A DNA stretch of 64,000 bases from Pseudoscleropodium purum (taxonomy: Eukaryota > Streptophyta > Bryopsida > Hypnales > Brachytheciaceae): assembly GCA_963969395.1 (NCBI GenBank), contig OZ017805.1, forward strand, positions 5,456,001 to 5,520,000, read 5' to 3'. A program made the position numbers and the translations under genes. A model generated the notes under the pieces. That model did no database searches, was not told where the DNA came from, and was given only the letters and a program-made list of their open reading frames with translations. Shown here piece after piece: positions 45,841 through 57,677 of this stretch (position 1 is the stretch's first letter; each line of letters opens with the position of its first letter).

Positions 45841-48776
45841 GAAGAAGTCACTCTTAGATGGATCCGAAAATTCCGGTGACAAAATTGCTATGCAATCTCA
45901 ATGAACTATGCATTCAAGAAGAAGTGGAATGTGAAATACGAATCATGGAATTGAACATGGTAATGAGTTTAAAAGAAAGTTCATCTTCTACAAGAATGCA
46001 ACCATATTACAAAGTCATGCTGTACAAACTCACACACACAATATATACCAAAACTGAAATTGAACTTGAAAGCAATTAACTTATGAGAATCCCAAAGCAA
46101 TGAAAGTACGTAGATGCAACCAATCACACAAACAATCAGAAAGAATTACTTCAATAGCTAACAATGTTATCACAAACTCTAAGTTGTTAGCTTATAGTGC
46201 AGGGGTACTCACAACATGCGATGAAAGAAAACACCAAAGAAAAATGAAATAGCAGGATGAGATGTTCACTTGGAGAGAGACAAAATAGTATTTGCAGGAC
46301 AAAATGAGTGTGAATGGGCAAAGGGAATTTGAACGTTTCATAAATTTTGGGGTAAAGGGAGAAGCATCTCCTTAGTTTAGAATGCATTGACTTCTTTACA
46401 TCTATTTTTTAAAGTAGAAAGATCATGGGCAGAGCAATTAGTAAGAACTTTAAATCAAATCTTCTACTTTCCACCAACTATTTATTGACGTAATAGAAAG
46501 ACAACACGCATAGGTTTATTTTAGGAGTCACTTTTTATAAAATGTTGTAGAATGTTCTATAAAAGTCTTCAGGAGTCACATCTGATAGATTCTTCAATTT
46601 GGCCGCCTCTCGGATTTGGCCAATAGAAAGACTTTAGTTTTTAGGCACATAGATCATGATATTTTGGATAGCTAAGAATCTAGGAAATCTAATGTCATTG
46701 ATTTCTTTAGGATTTAGGGTTTAGGGTTTAGGTTGTAGGGTTTGTATGTAGCTTTGAAGATTATTTTTGTTGGAGTTGAAGAAAAGCGACTCTGATAGGC
46801 AAGGTTGAACCAAAAAAAATTTCATAAATCTTCACATGTAATAATTTCTCAATACTTATAGTCATAGTTTTTAGAAATTTGTGTACAAATTTTATTAGTA
46901 TATTAGTGCGACAAAATATTTTTTGACATGTATTTAAAAATAAGTTGGTAAAAATTAGAAACTATCCATTGGAAGGTTTACAAAAAAAACCAAATGAATA
47001 GGATATGAATGACTTCTCATGGTTTTATAATGGCTTTTTTTGGAAGTGTTTACTATCTTAGACCCAACCTTGGAAAAAGTTCGCATATCAAGTAAATTTC
47101 AAGCTAGAAATGAAGACAATGTATATAATATTAAAGAACTTTGGGTTAGGCATGAACACAAGACAAATATAACAGACAATTTGATTGTTTTTCTAAGGCA
47201 ATATAGAAGTTTTGTTATAACAATTTTTGAACATATAAACACAATCAATAAAAAGAAAGAATTTGAAATAACGTATTATCTTTTATTTCATATTTAAATG
47301 ATAAATAGTGTTTGATATTGAATTTCTTTAGTGAATTTGGAATTTTATATATCATTACTTTTTCAAACCTTTCATTTAGAAAGGCTAATAGGTTTATCAA
47401 TTTTTTTTTGTTAAAATTGATGTCTTAATTAACAGGGTTGAAGTTTTAGAATGTCAATTTTGTCTTGATTTAATAGATAATTATGGTCATATTTTAGTAA
47501 ACAATTATTAATGAATGTACTTGACATTAGTAATATCAAAACATGTTAATGAGAAAAACTCTTTCTACAATAATTTGGAATCGAAGTTCAAACTACATTT
47601 TGCTTTGCAATGTGTTCAAAAATATAATTCAAGTTTTTCAACAATTGTTTACATCAACAAAATTAATGTGATTTAAGTAAGTAGAAAAAATTTTCAATAT
47701 AGATCACTAATCTTTTTATTGCTAAATATAATTGTACTCTTTATTATTAGGATTTATGACATGAATTTATCAACATTGCAATTTAAAAAAAAAATTTAAT
47801 TAGTCTACTTCTATGAGTATTATTGTATAGAACTAATGTAGATGAAAATATAATCTAGCAGATTTTACTCTTCTTCACTACTCTTTTTCGTAGGATTTAT
47901 TTCTTAGACTAAAATTGTTCCAAAATTCTTGGACGAAAATCAAGGCTATAGTCTTCATCTACATTTAAATTTTGAACAAATCCCAAAGTAGGTTGGTTTC
48001 ATAAATTTATTCAAATACACCTTTCTAGAGTATAAAATTATAAATTGTTAATGATTGCAAGGTCAATTTGAAGACACTTGCAAATTTAGTTTTTCTAAGC
48101 TCTTACCAAAGAGTTATTTTTCCTATGAAGCTTGTAAATTTGCAAGATTGCCTTTCAGTATTTGCAACAAAATAGGAAATTATACCATAATTTGTGGTAT
48201 TTAGTCCATTAAGGGCGAAAAATACTAGTGCTTAATTGGAAATTAATTTAACCTCAACAAATTGTTTTAAGTTTTAAGAAATTACAAAATATGGTTGGTG
48301 GTATTGAATGAAAGTAAAAACTAAATTGCTACTAAGGTTTACAAGAAATTAGAAATTGTAATTTTCTATAGTGAGAATTTCCTAGATTTTTTAACTTTAA
48401 TTCAAAATTTTCAAAATGGAGTTTAATTATAGATTTAATATGCTTTTATTACCTTCAATGACAAAAAAACAAAAATACGGTAATGACTAATTCCCATTGT
48501 TTGGAATTGAGTCATACAATTGTTTTTTAGTATGCATTAAATTAATCTCTACTATCCAATAAAATTAATCAATATTTTTTAGTATATATTTTTACCTACC
48601 CAATTTGATATTGAATTAAATAAAAAAATTAAATCTTATGCAATATTTCTTGGGATGATATAAAACAAAACTTCAAATGTTGATTTTAGTTTTGAGATAC
48701 TAAACCCTAACCATGAAGTCAATCCAACAAGGTAATTTTGGATCCAAGGATAAAAGTAAAAAAATTCTCCTATTTT
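45841..48776. other. AT-rich intergenic DNA, no gene seen
   Basis: Possible leader of transposon copy B near 45841-46400. A ggatttagggtttagggtttagg run (46707-46729), two to three plant telomere-type TTTAGGG units, lies in the middle. Short ORFs (45858-46079, 47040-47297) have no family features. Confidence 0.5.
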
Positions 48777-48992
48777 AAGATGTGTGCAAGGTATGTTCTA
48801 AACCGTTTCTATAAAATTTAAGATGTGTATAGGGTATGTTCTAAACCTTTTCCACAAAATTAAAGATGTGTATAGGGTATGTTCTAAACCTCTTCCACGA
48901 AATTAAAGATATATATAGGATATGTTCTAAACCTCTTCTACAAAATTAAAGACATGTCTAGGATTTGTTTTAAACCTCTTTCATGAAATAAA
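48777..48992. repeat. 43-bp minisatellite, five copies
   Basis: Copies begin at 48777, 48820, 48863, 48906 and 48949, exactly 43 bp apart. The unit starts aagatgtgtatagggtatg and ends accaaaatt-like (cttccacaaaatta). Identity between neighbours is about 85-95% by eye. Confidence 0.9.
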
Positions 48993-50279
48993 TATAAATT
49001 CAAATTTAGGAGTCCCTAATTGCAAATATGAGTTCAAAATTTTTTTGGCAAATTTTGAGTAGACTGAAAAATAAAAAATTCCTATATTTTATTTAGGCAA
49101 AAAATTTAATGTGCTGCCATTGGTGTCCAGGTGGCCCGAGTATTTAAATGGCTCGGGTAACGATATCTAGGTCACTTAGATATTTAGGTCACTCAGGTAC
49201 TTAGGTGGCCTAGGTACCAAGGTGGCCTCGTTATCAACCAGGAAACAGTCAAAGAGCGCTAGGGTTTGGCACTCTTCGCCATTCTTGGTTTTATGTTGTG
49301 AATTTTACATGAGATTTTTGTTCTTGGAGTTTTTTTGTGTGAGTTGGTGTTTTTGGGGTCGTGTTTTTTAGAGTTCTTGTTGGTGTTTTGAGCGTATATT
49401 TTAAGCGTTTAGGAGTGGGGTTTGCATTGGTATTTTGAGCATAATGTTTTGAGCGTTCAAAAGTGGGGTGACTAGTCTATGGTGTTTCCTGTGATTGGTG
49501 TTTTGAGCGTCTTGTTGCTTTGGAGTGCTTGGATTTAGGAGTGAGTTTGTAAATTTTAGAGCCTATTTGTTGTTGTTCTAGAGTGTTTGAGTTTGGATGA
49601 ATTAGAGTGTGTTGGCTGCATAGTAGAGCGAGTGTGTACAGTTTTTGGAGCATGCTAGAGCTAGTTGGAGCTACATGGTGGAGTGATTTCGTGAAAGTTT
49701 GGAGTGTCGTGGAGCGAGTTGGAGGTGAGGGTGGCATGGTGTTGTTGTGGAGTTCTTAGTTTAGGAGTGAGTTGGAGGTTTCAACACTTGGAGCTTGGAT
49801 CGTGGGAGCCACTTGTATTGAGTTGTAGTTGTGAGTTCGAGTTGCAAATTATAGTTGCAAGTTTGATTTGTGAGTTGGAACCATTTGTGCTCAAGTTCGA
49901 ATTACTTGCTGGAGCTTGGATCAACTTGGAGCATTGTATTGTTTTAGAGTGAGTTGGATTTCTAACAGGTGATGTCTATTACTTCCCATATTCAGTGTGC
50001 TTGAAAATTAAGCTTTGTTTTTTTAGAACGTTTTCTAAGAATACGAAATGCAATTGAGTTTAGAGTCTAAAATGTGCTACTGATCAACATTTATATATTG
50101 ATGTTCAACAATCATATATTTTGTATTGCTTCATGTGTTATTGTTCAACATTTGTATATGTTGTATTCCTTTTCCTTAGAAAATTCGTTTATTGGTGTTA
50201 TGTGATGTAGAAATTAGGGTTTAGAGTACATAGAAGACCTAGTTGATGGTTCAACTAGTAAGTCACTTAAGATAATGCC
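48993..50279. other. Leader-like GT-rich region
   Basis: Near 49128-49235 a degenerate ~20-bp motif (aggtggcc, aggtcactcaggta) repeats. From 49240 to 49980 the plus strand is G- and T-rich with repeated gagttggag and gtgttttgagcg motifs, giving low-complexity ORFs on both strands. It could be the 5' leader of the transposon-like gene series that follows. No protein is supported. Confidence 0.35.
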
Positions 50280-50765
50280 TAGAATACTTATCCTTGACTT
50301 GAAGATACTTGTTTGTTTTTGTTTGTATCCACTAACATTGTAGAATTTGTGATGTGTGTTGTTGTTCAATGTTCATGTATTTTGTGTTGTACCATAGAAA
50401 ATTCTTGTATGCTTGTCATTTGATTAAGACATTAGATTTTAGGGCATTTGAAAGACCTAGGAGAGGGCTACAACAATATTTTAGCTAAGATATTGTTCAA
50501 AAAACTTATCCTCGAGTTGAAGATAATTCTCCTCAAGTCAAGGTTAATTCTCCTTAAATCCAAGCTAATTATCCTCGGGTCGAGGATACTTATCTTCAAG
50601 TTGAGGACAAGTATCTTTGACTCGAGGATAATTAGTTTGGACTTGAAGACAAGTAGCCTCCACTAGACATAAAATTTGAATACAATAAAGACAATAAGAA
50701 AATATCAGTAAATATTCAAAAAAAGAATTATAATTCTCATCAAATAAAAAAATTTATCCTCAACC
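50280..50765. repeat. Palindrome cluster 5' of the 51-58 kb relic
   Basis: At least seven copies of the 23-bp palindrome family, several abutting between 50505 and 50645 (for example attatcctcgggtcgaggata at 50568-50588 and tatctttgactcgaggata near 50612). One outlier is near 50285 (tatccttgacttgaagata) and one lies on the edge at 50752. It precedes the decayed coding region at 51260, the same arrangement as at the other relics. Confidence 0.75.
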
Positions 50766-51259
50766 CAAAGATAGAAACCAAAACAATACACCATCCTTAA
50801 TAAAACATTCAAAACATTCAAGAATTTTAGACAAAATAAATACTAAAGTATACATAACTAAAACTCCCTTTTGAATAGAAGATAAGTATATACTAAACGA
50901 AGCAATATCTAGATAGTAGATTTTTGTAAAAGTTAGTAGAATATTTTTGACATAAAGATAAGTTCGTAAAAGAAAATTGACTGCATATTTGGAAATGTAG
51001 AAATTAAAATGCAAAAATATGATTATTCCAGCATACAATACTATATAGAGCCCTTCACCAAGTGGAACAAGGATGGCTTGTTCTTTCTCCAACTTGGAGA
51101 AATATATGGCGATCTCTAGCAATTTAAATCAAACATAGAGGCATGGACATTTGCAATAGACCAATCCAAACACTACATCTATTTGTGCCAGAAAATGAAA
51201 GACTCTAGAATATGGCTCAATTAGAATCTCAATGAGAAGGTGGCACATATTGAGCATCA

Positions 51260-51829
51260 TTGAGAATCCTTTTTATAATGCTCGTTGCAATTGATGATGA
51301 AGAAGAGGAAACCAACCATACACATTCCATCATATGCCATCCAGTTGACGAATATAGGATCTTTGACTACCCAATGTTGATGGCCGACCTCATGATGTCT
51401 AATTTAGATGCATTGGCAGGTGACATTATAAGACAATTCAGTCCATGGATTTGGGTGGATGCTGGAACCAAATCGTACAAGTTAAGTAACATTCATCAGT
51501 GGCTCGAGAAGCATGCAATGCAAAATGTCATGTGGAGAAGGTAGGGGAGGGTGTAGGAGAGCGGAGGAAGACACGCTGAATAGACACAAGTACCTCAGAT
51601 TGAGATGAGGGCAACTAGAAGAGGAAGGTCCTCCAGCCACGGTAGTGGTCGAAGTCAAGATCGCGCCCAAGCACAAAGGAGAAGAAGCTCCAATGTTGCA
51701 GAAGGAGAGCTAGTTAGAAAGAGATGTAAATCTACTTCTAACTCTATACAACCAACAACTGGGAGTTCTGGTTCAGCTCTTATCAATGTTTATCCAAGTA
51801 GCAGAGATGATGAAAGTCCCATCCAATGA
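51260..51829 (+). pseudogene. Decayed transposon-like ORF, segment 1
   Basis: One plus-strand frame with three stops. It begins acidic (VAIDDEEEETNHTH), then HPVDEYRIFDYPMLMADLMM, IRQFSPWIWVDAGTK and IHQWLEKHAM, and ends with a basic, Arg/Ser-rich segment (MRATRRGRSSSHGSGRSQ, RRSSNVAEGELVRKR). The tail looks like a nuclear-localising linker. The family is not recognised. The frame is preserved through the stops, which points to point-mutation decay. Confidence 0.45.
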
Positions 51830-51923
51830 TTTGAACTGGTAGCGGCTTACCAAATGAATTTTGGAAGAAGTACAAAGATTGCTTCATTTTCCACTCAAGA
51901 ACATTTTAGGTCAATATCAATAA

Positions 51924-52422
51924 ATGTCTTTTGTCGAAAATAAAATACATCATCAAGAAGTTGGAACAAACAATTGTAGAAGATGTGAAGCAGGAGGTGA
52001 TCTATATGGGGGATCACAAACAAAGACACAAAATATATTTACCCCTATTACCAAAGAGAAGAAGCTTTTTTTTGAGCCACCAACTAATTGGGATGCTATT
52101 AAGGACGACAACTTTTTTATTATTAATGATCAATACAGCGTCATTGCATCAAAACATCTCCAAGTTGGAGGTTGCTCCAAAAAGTGGAAACTAGAGTTGT
52201 AAACATAAGAGGCAACTATAGTCTAGAGCAAAGATGTAACAAAGTTGATAGAGATATCAAAGTGGTACAACACCACTAATCATCTCTAGCACAAGCAATC
52301 AATCTGCATTCCAATTCCTACATGCAGATTAATTTGGATAAATGCAATGCGATCAACTAACTTATTTGGGGACCCATAGTCAAGGAATAACGAATCCATT
52401 AAGGATGACAACACTTACAATG
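51924..52422 (+). pseudogene. Decayed transposon-like ORF, segment 2, ending at a probable splice donor
   Basis: The frame 51924-52202 includes TKTQNIFTPITKEKKLFFEP and FFIINDQYSVIASKHLQVGG, which look like a genuine protein. The next frames decay (NSYMQINLDKC). The segment ends at GACAACACTTACAAT/GTAAGT (52421), a good plant splice donor, and the following intron-like DNA carries two palindromes. Family unknown. Confidence 0.4.
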
Positions 52423-52620
52423 TAAGTTCTATCCTTAAATTTATCTTTAAGTCAAAGATAATTTGGTTGCTTTTGATAGGACAAAGATTTCATCATTTGC
52501 TTCTAGAATTTGTAGGCATTTGTGAAGGTATTGAAAGTTATCTTTGAGTTGAAGATAAAGACTTAAACTAATGGTGCCCAACATGATTTTACAAATTGAT
52601 CTTATTAATCTCCATTTCTA
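52423..52620 (+). repeat. Intron-like DNA with two 23-bp palindromes
   Basis: After the donor at 52421 there are two palindromes, tttatctttaagtcaaagata (52439-52459) and ttatctttgagttgaagataaa (52538-52559). The acceptor is not certain. Confidence 0.5.
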
Positions 52621-53970
52621 TTGCAAACTTTTGTGAATGTTGTCATTTTTTGCTTCCTAAATATCAACCTAGATAAAGATGGGGCAAAGGTGAATCTCGC
52701 TTTAGACTTAAAGAACGAGATTAGAATAATCACCTTGCTTGATGAGACATACCAATTGTGGAATGAGTTTTTAACAAAGCACACAAATGGCTTTTTGATT
52801 GATCTAATGATGAGCAAAGCATTCAACGCTAAAAAGAGCTTCGTCTCCAACTCATCTTCCCTTAAGAGGGAGTTCTTTAAGCACATGGGACACTTCCTAG
52901 ATGAGGATCTGAAAAAATTTGCACTCCATCTACTTGGGAGAATACCACATTGGAAAAGGAACTATTCGAATGTATCCTTCTATAGGACAAAGCTCCTATG
53001 CAAAGACAGTATGTCCGCAGCTGATTGGATGGAGCACAAGAATCGCAAGAAAGTCATCATCGAGGAATTTATAGAAATCGTTCTATCCTTGAAATTTAAG
53101 GACAAGGATGAAAGGGTGATAGACATGAATTCACCAAATTGGAGGAATTAGAAACACGTCCACCTTTTTACTTCGGCTTCATGGAATTTTCTCTTAACTA
53201 CGATGCCAAATGAGTTCTTCAAAAAGTGTCTTACCAATGAGGCAAAGCATCGGCAAGCTTCCTCCTATGTGCACAAAGGCCTTCTGAATGTCCTCTTGAT
53301 GTTCAAGAATTACCCTGAAGATAAAGAATCAATTGAATCGGTTAGGTGGTAAAATTTTATTCGAGGTTATGAATGTTTTCCCATGGCATTTTGCATGAGC
53401 CATCTTTAGTAGTATCAAACCAAGACATTACCACAAGTTGTAATCAATTTTTGGCAAGTACCAAAGTCGAGATCCAACTATAGTGATGGCCCTCCAGCAT
53501 CTCTTCTTCTTAAATTTTTGGAGAGTCATTTCAGGCCCACAATCTTCGCCCCAAGTGCGTGGTTGTGGATTTTTGGCAATGTATTCAACAAAAAAAAGGT
53601 CTTAGAGTTTGTGATGAAACATCTCAAGCAGTTTGCCTTGAAGAAATCAAGGTACCTTCCATTGAAGGTATAGCAAATAGATGGGATGACTACCCGAGCC
53701 CACCTTGTTCCAACTACGCTCCTATTTCTTCTCAAGAAAGATGAAGCTAGAGAGCCTATCAATGTAGACACAATTCTTGAAGAATACACTACATCAAATA
53801 ATCCATACTATATGGATTATTCAAAGAACTATGAATCTAAATACAGATCCTATTAATGCAAGCTAAGGATGGAATTCTATATTGACCTTTTGCAGAGCTT
53901 TGCTACATCCAAAGAGAATGTCATTGGCATTCATGCGGGAAGCAAGCTCATGATTGCCAAAAAGGTACTT
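52621..53970 (+). pseudogene. Decayed transposon-like protein, 450 codons, nonsense-only damage
   Basis: A single plus-strand frame runs for 1,350 bp with six stops (53149, 53350, 53407, 53410, 53671, 53854) and no frameshift. Blocks include LGRIPHWKRNYSNVSFYRTK, EFIEIVLSLKFKDKDERVI, FLESHFRPTIFAPSAWLWIF, EFVMKHLKQFALKKSRYLPL, FLLKKDEAREPINVDTILEE and GIHAGSKLMIAKK. The first 176 codons are still open, with no ATG at the start. All stops are TAG or TAA and can come from single C-to-T or G-to-A changes. No family is recognised. It ends at a probable donor, AAAAAG/GTACTT. Confidence 0.6.
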
Positions 53971-54285
53971 CACCATAATCATTCAATTCTCTTCACTTCA
54001 AAGATAATCCTTTTGATCATTTGCAAGCCTTTAATGTTTGGTGTTATTGGTCAATTTCTCTTCAAATTGAAGATAAATACTATTAGAATATAGTAGTTTC
54101 CTTCTATCAAGTGTCACTATTAGCTTTATCTTCGAAGTGAAGATAAATATTATTATGATTTTGCAGTCCCCTTTTGTCAAGTGTGACTACTAGCTTTATC
54201 TTCAAGGTGAAGACAATAATGAATGTTTTGAGCATTTTCTACTAAAAAGAATTTGGATTTTGTAGTAATTAGTTTGTTTAGATTT
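53971..54285 (+). repeat. Intron-like DNA with palindromes
   Basis: Between two coding blocks in the same frame. It holds tttatcttcgaagtgaagataaa (54125-54147, almost perfect), ctcttcaaattgaagata (54058-54075) and tttatcttcaaggtgaaga (54195-54213). The likely acceptor is gattttag near 54288. Confidence 0.6.
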
Positions 54286-55160
54286 TAGTTATATGGCCTA
54301 TACTACTATGGCTTTGTTGACAAACACTTATCTGAGAAGTTTTGTGATATAGAAAAACATCATTGCAAGAGGATTGACCTGAGGGACTTCTGTCACAATA
54401 ACTTACTAGTTCTTCCGAATGACATTTGTCCCAAGTTGGTTGCCTCCCCGAACCTCAACTCATAATCAACGCCATTTGATGAACTCAATGTGGAGAAGCA
54501 ACTAGAAGAGCCGCAACTCAAAGCTCCTACAAAGGAAGGAAATCTGGACATTAATGAGTTTGGGAACAATCAAGATATCATTTGGCAAGTTGACTTGGAG
54601 ATTATAGAGCGCGATTTCAAAGTTGGAAACCAGGATCCAAGATCGTTGACTCATGCCACAATAAGAAGGAGGAAAGGTAAAGAACTGATAGTAATTCTTG
54701 TCCTAGAGCCTGCACAAGTCGTTTACGATCTAAGTGAGAAGTTGGATTACTCTGACTTAGAGAACATCGACTATAGGGGCCCTAAAATAGAGCAAGCTGG
54801 TCCTTCAGGAGCAAATCGGCATAATCTTGAATGTAGAAGGGATCATTACGACACTGAAGCACATTATGGCATTTCTCCCAAGCAAACATACCTCTCCAAC
54901 TAGTAAAAGAGGAACCCAAGAAAATTGGATTCTGGGCGAAGTGAGCTAAAGGAAAGGCCAAAAAGAAGGAAGCTGATTGACTAGAAAAAGAAAGGATGAA
55001 GGCTCTAGAAGAAGAAAGCCAAGAACTAAAACGTAGATTGGCAGCGTCGATGGTTGATTCCACATCGAGAGTAGAACCTTCTAATAAGCACGGTGATGTT
55101 CAACCTTTTGAGGGTTTTCCTAAGCAACCGTTAGATACAAGCATCCCAGATTATCTTTGA
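54286..55160 (+). pseudogene. Decayed transposon-like ORF, segment 4, with coiled coil
   Basis: The frame reads YYYGFVDKHLSEKFCDIEKH, CKRIDLRDFCHNNLLVLPND, one stop, then an open stretch 54490-54903 (acidic, IEQAGPSGANRH). After a frameshift it continues ERMKALEEESQELKRRLAAS and KHGDVQPFEGFPKQPLD. The part from about 54990 to 55060 is a coiled coil. It runs into the palindrome at 55150. Family not recognised. Confidence 0.5.
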
Positions 55161-55434
55161 GGCAAAGATAATTGTATTCCTCTTCTTCCTTGTCCCATAA
55201 AAGATGCAACTACTCCTTTTCTTTCTCCCCTAATGAAGAATCCTATCCTCCTCCCTTCCTCCTCCAATGGAAAATCTTGCTCTTCTTCCTCTTTCTCTTA
55301 TCACTAAAGATTCAACTCCTCTTCCCCTCCCCCTTGCCATTGAGTAGATAGGTACCTTAGTTGAGATTCAAAGTACCTCAAATGCCCTCGAGGCTACTCA
55401 ATCTAAAGTCAATTATCCTCGAGGCGAGGATAAT
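55150..55434 (+). repeat. Two palindromes flanking Pro/Ser-rich sequence
   Basis: attatctttgaggcaaagataat spans 55150-55172 and a second, with arms ATTATCCTCG and CGAGGATAAT, spans 55412-55434. The second sits inside an open frame, reading NYPRGEDNE. The 240 bp between them is rich in ctcctcttcct and encodes Pro/Ser-rich low complexity if read at all. Confidence 0.6.
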
Positions 55435-55740
55435 GAGGCAGTCAAGCATTCTATGCAGCCAGAGATGATCCCGAAGACTCAGCAAGATACGACTACCGCA
55501 AATCCTTTGTCTCCTACAAAGACTTCTACAAATGTGGAGTTTCTTGTGGAATCTGACAATCTGCCTAGCGATGAGGATGAAGGTAGTGTTGGATATAGAG
55601 ATCTTATGAAGGACCAATTGTTGGGCTTGGGGTCGACAAGATACATTCACCTCTTTCTTCAAATACCTATGATTATTCCTGAGTCAATCAAGTGTGTAGC
55701 AATTGTTTGCTTTGTCTTCAATCATGTTGCTTATTATTAG
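55435..55740 (+). pseudogene. Fragment of transposon-like ORF, segment 5
   Basis: The open frame continues from the in-frame palindrome: MQPEMIPKTQQDTTTANPLS, then an acidic segment (DNLPSDEDEGSVGYRDLMKD) and a hydrophobic tail that may be untranslated. No family. Confidence 0.35.
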
Positions 55741-56102
55741 TGAGTCCATGCATTTTGGCTGATAGGACAAAGTGGACAATTTTTGATTGTGCTACGTCGA
55801 CAAACTACCCATGTGTAACTGCAAGTTGTAGCATAGTGTAGATTTTAAAACAAAATGTAGTTCATCTGTAAAGATTTGGCTAGTACTTAACCACATTCTT
55901 ACCGAAATGTACCATAAGTTATTTTTTCAATAAATTTTGATGACACATTTCCAACAAAGTTGTGTCTAATGAGTTTTCTGTGGCCATGTTTGTGCTCAAT
56001 GCAAAGAACTTAGAGGGGTGTATTGTCCAATAGCTCTCAAACAATCACTTAATGGAGGGATTTTCAAGTCACTTAGTGGGGTTCAGTGCTTTTCTTTGTT
56101 AA
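55741..56102. other. AT-rich DNA between relics, probably an intron
   Basis: No ORF of note. A T-rich run precedes the HAD-type coding region. Confidence 0.35.
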
Positions 56103-56996
56103 ATGGATCTCCTTATTTTGCGTTTCAACAACTACCTACATTCTCTTGTGTTATGTTTTGATCAAATAGTGTCAAGGGGTTGCGAAGACCGTCTATTGCA
56201 ACTTGTGTTCTCCTTAGTTCCTCAAACGCAAGTGAACTTGTTGAATGTGATGTTGGATTTGAACGAAGTGCTCTATCAATGCTTCCCTAGGTCGTTAGTT
56301 AAGGAAAAGCAAACATATATGGCCAATGACAACATTTTTATTGATAAGATTCCCACTGTCATTGGAACAAAAGCCATGTACATGCGTCCCAATGTGAAGG
56401 AATTCTTAGATGAGTTGTCTAAAACTACTAATTGCATTGGAGTTTGGAGTTCCATGTACAAGAAGATGGTAGAGCTAGTAGCTAGAATTGCAAACCGCCC
56501 TTTGACATCCTTGGGCAGGACAAATGTTGAACCATAGAAGTTTTTGAGGGGAAATTTGTCACTGTGAGTGAGACAAATACAAGCCTCTCTTTCTCAAAGT
56601 GATGGGGGACCACTTGTTCTTCGATCCGAAGGATAGGATAGCATTTAATAGAGATAATGCAGTTCTCATTGATGACTCCCCCCAAAAGAGTGTCCTCAAT
56701 GAGAATGGAAATGCGATATTCTTTAAAAGTTGGGATTGTTCTGAACGAGGGAATGACTTCCTAACAAAAGTTTGACCCCTTGGTTGAGGCGACTCCACAA
56801 GGACTGTCATGTAGGCCACCTACATGAATTTGTAGAGGCAAACCGGATTGGCATTCCTCCATTGATAGCTTAATCAAATGGAGCTGAGGATATTTTGGAC
56901 GGGTTTAGAAAGTTTGCGAAGAACCTTGGGTCACGTTTTGTCCTAATTGGGATGAATTTAGTGATAGAGCCTGAAAGTTGTAGTAGAAGATAGACT
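56103..56996 (+). pseudogene. Decayed FCP1/NIF-type HAD phosphatase domain in a transposon-like gene
   Basis: The translation gives LNVMLDLNEVLYQ (56240 on; HAD motif I, with Asn in place of the second Asp), VIGTKAMYMRPNVKEFLDEL, and GVWSSMYKKMVELV (motif II-like). In the next frame it gives DHLFFDPKDRIAFNRDN, AVLIDDSPQKSVLNENGNAI (motif III/IV, the DD pair) and FFKSWDCSERGNDFLTKV. After another frameshift it reads PWLRRLHKDCHVG and EFVEANRIGIPPL. The order and spacing are those of FCP1/NIF-like phosphatase domains of the HAD fold, which dephosphorylate proteins such as the RNA polymerase II tail. Two frameshifts and a few stops disable it. The DLNEV variant may mean even the parent lacked full activity. 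Confidence 0.8.
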
Positions 56997-57174
56997 CATC
57001 CGTAGGTGTTCCATCATGGAGCTCAATGTACATAATGTAAATACAAATTTTTATGTATATTTCATTCAATTGTATAAAACAATTTTGAATTTCAAATCCA
57101 ATATCATTTTGTGGCCTCTTTGGTTGGGTTTTATTATGTCTCGTGATCTTGCTATAGTTTGGTCTTGCTACATT

Positions 57175-57298
57175 GTCCAATTATCTTTGGCTCGAGGATA
57201 ATTGCATGCACTTCTTATGATGTCTTCTTTCAGTTGTTCAATTATCCTTCTGACAAGGATAATGTGCACATCTCTTTTCTAATCTGATGTTGTTATAG
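57175..57298 (+). repeat. Intron-like DNA with two palindromes
   Basis: attatctttggctcgaggataat (57180-57202) and attatccttctgacaaggataat (57241-57263) lie 60 bp apart. A T-rich tract and gttatag/gtggga follow (57292-57301), a plausible acceptor before the next coding block. Confidence 0.65.
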
Positions 57299-57677
57299 GT
57301 GGGAGGATCTATCCTACACTTGTTGCAATGTAGGCAAACGCTAATTAGGAGCTTATTGTTTAGATCGAAGGCTTCGCTTTCAAAGAGGTTTGTCTCGGAT
57401 GGAGGGAGTTGCTTGCCTTCAGGCTTCAAAGTATTCAAGGCCTCTAATATTGTGCTCCGCTATAGACATTGCTTCAACAACCATCGACTTCTCCAAGGAA
57501 AATGTAGAGGAAAGGGTTGTGGACAATCCACCCAATTGTGAACCGAGTAGGCCCCCTATTTTCTTATTGTCTCCATTGAACAGAATGACCTCTACTCCAA
57601 GTCGATTGTGTTTACAATCACCAACTTTGTGTACAAAGATCATGCCACAAAGAAAATACTATGTGGATGACAAATGA
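57299..57677 (+). pseudogene. Fragment of transposon-like ORF, segment 7
   Basis: Best frame: EGVACLQASKYSRPLILCSA, IASTTIDFSKENVEERVVDN and PPIFLLSPLNRMTSTPSRLC, with one upstream stop. It probably belongs to the same gene as the HAD domain. Family not recognised. Confidence 0.4.

Noticed and set aside
49477..49952. ORFs of 82-86 codons in the GT-rich region
   Set aside because: Both strands are open because of the repeated gagttggag motif; no homologous blocks are seen.
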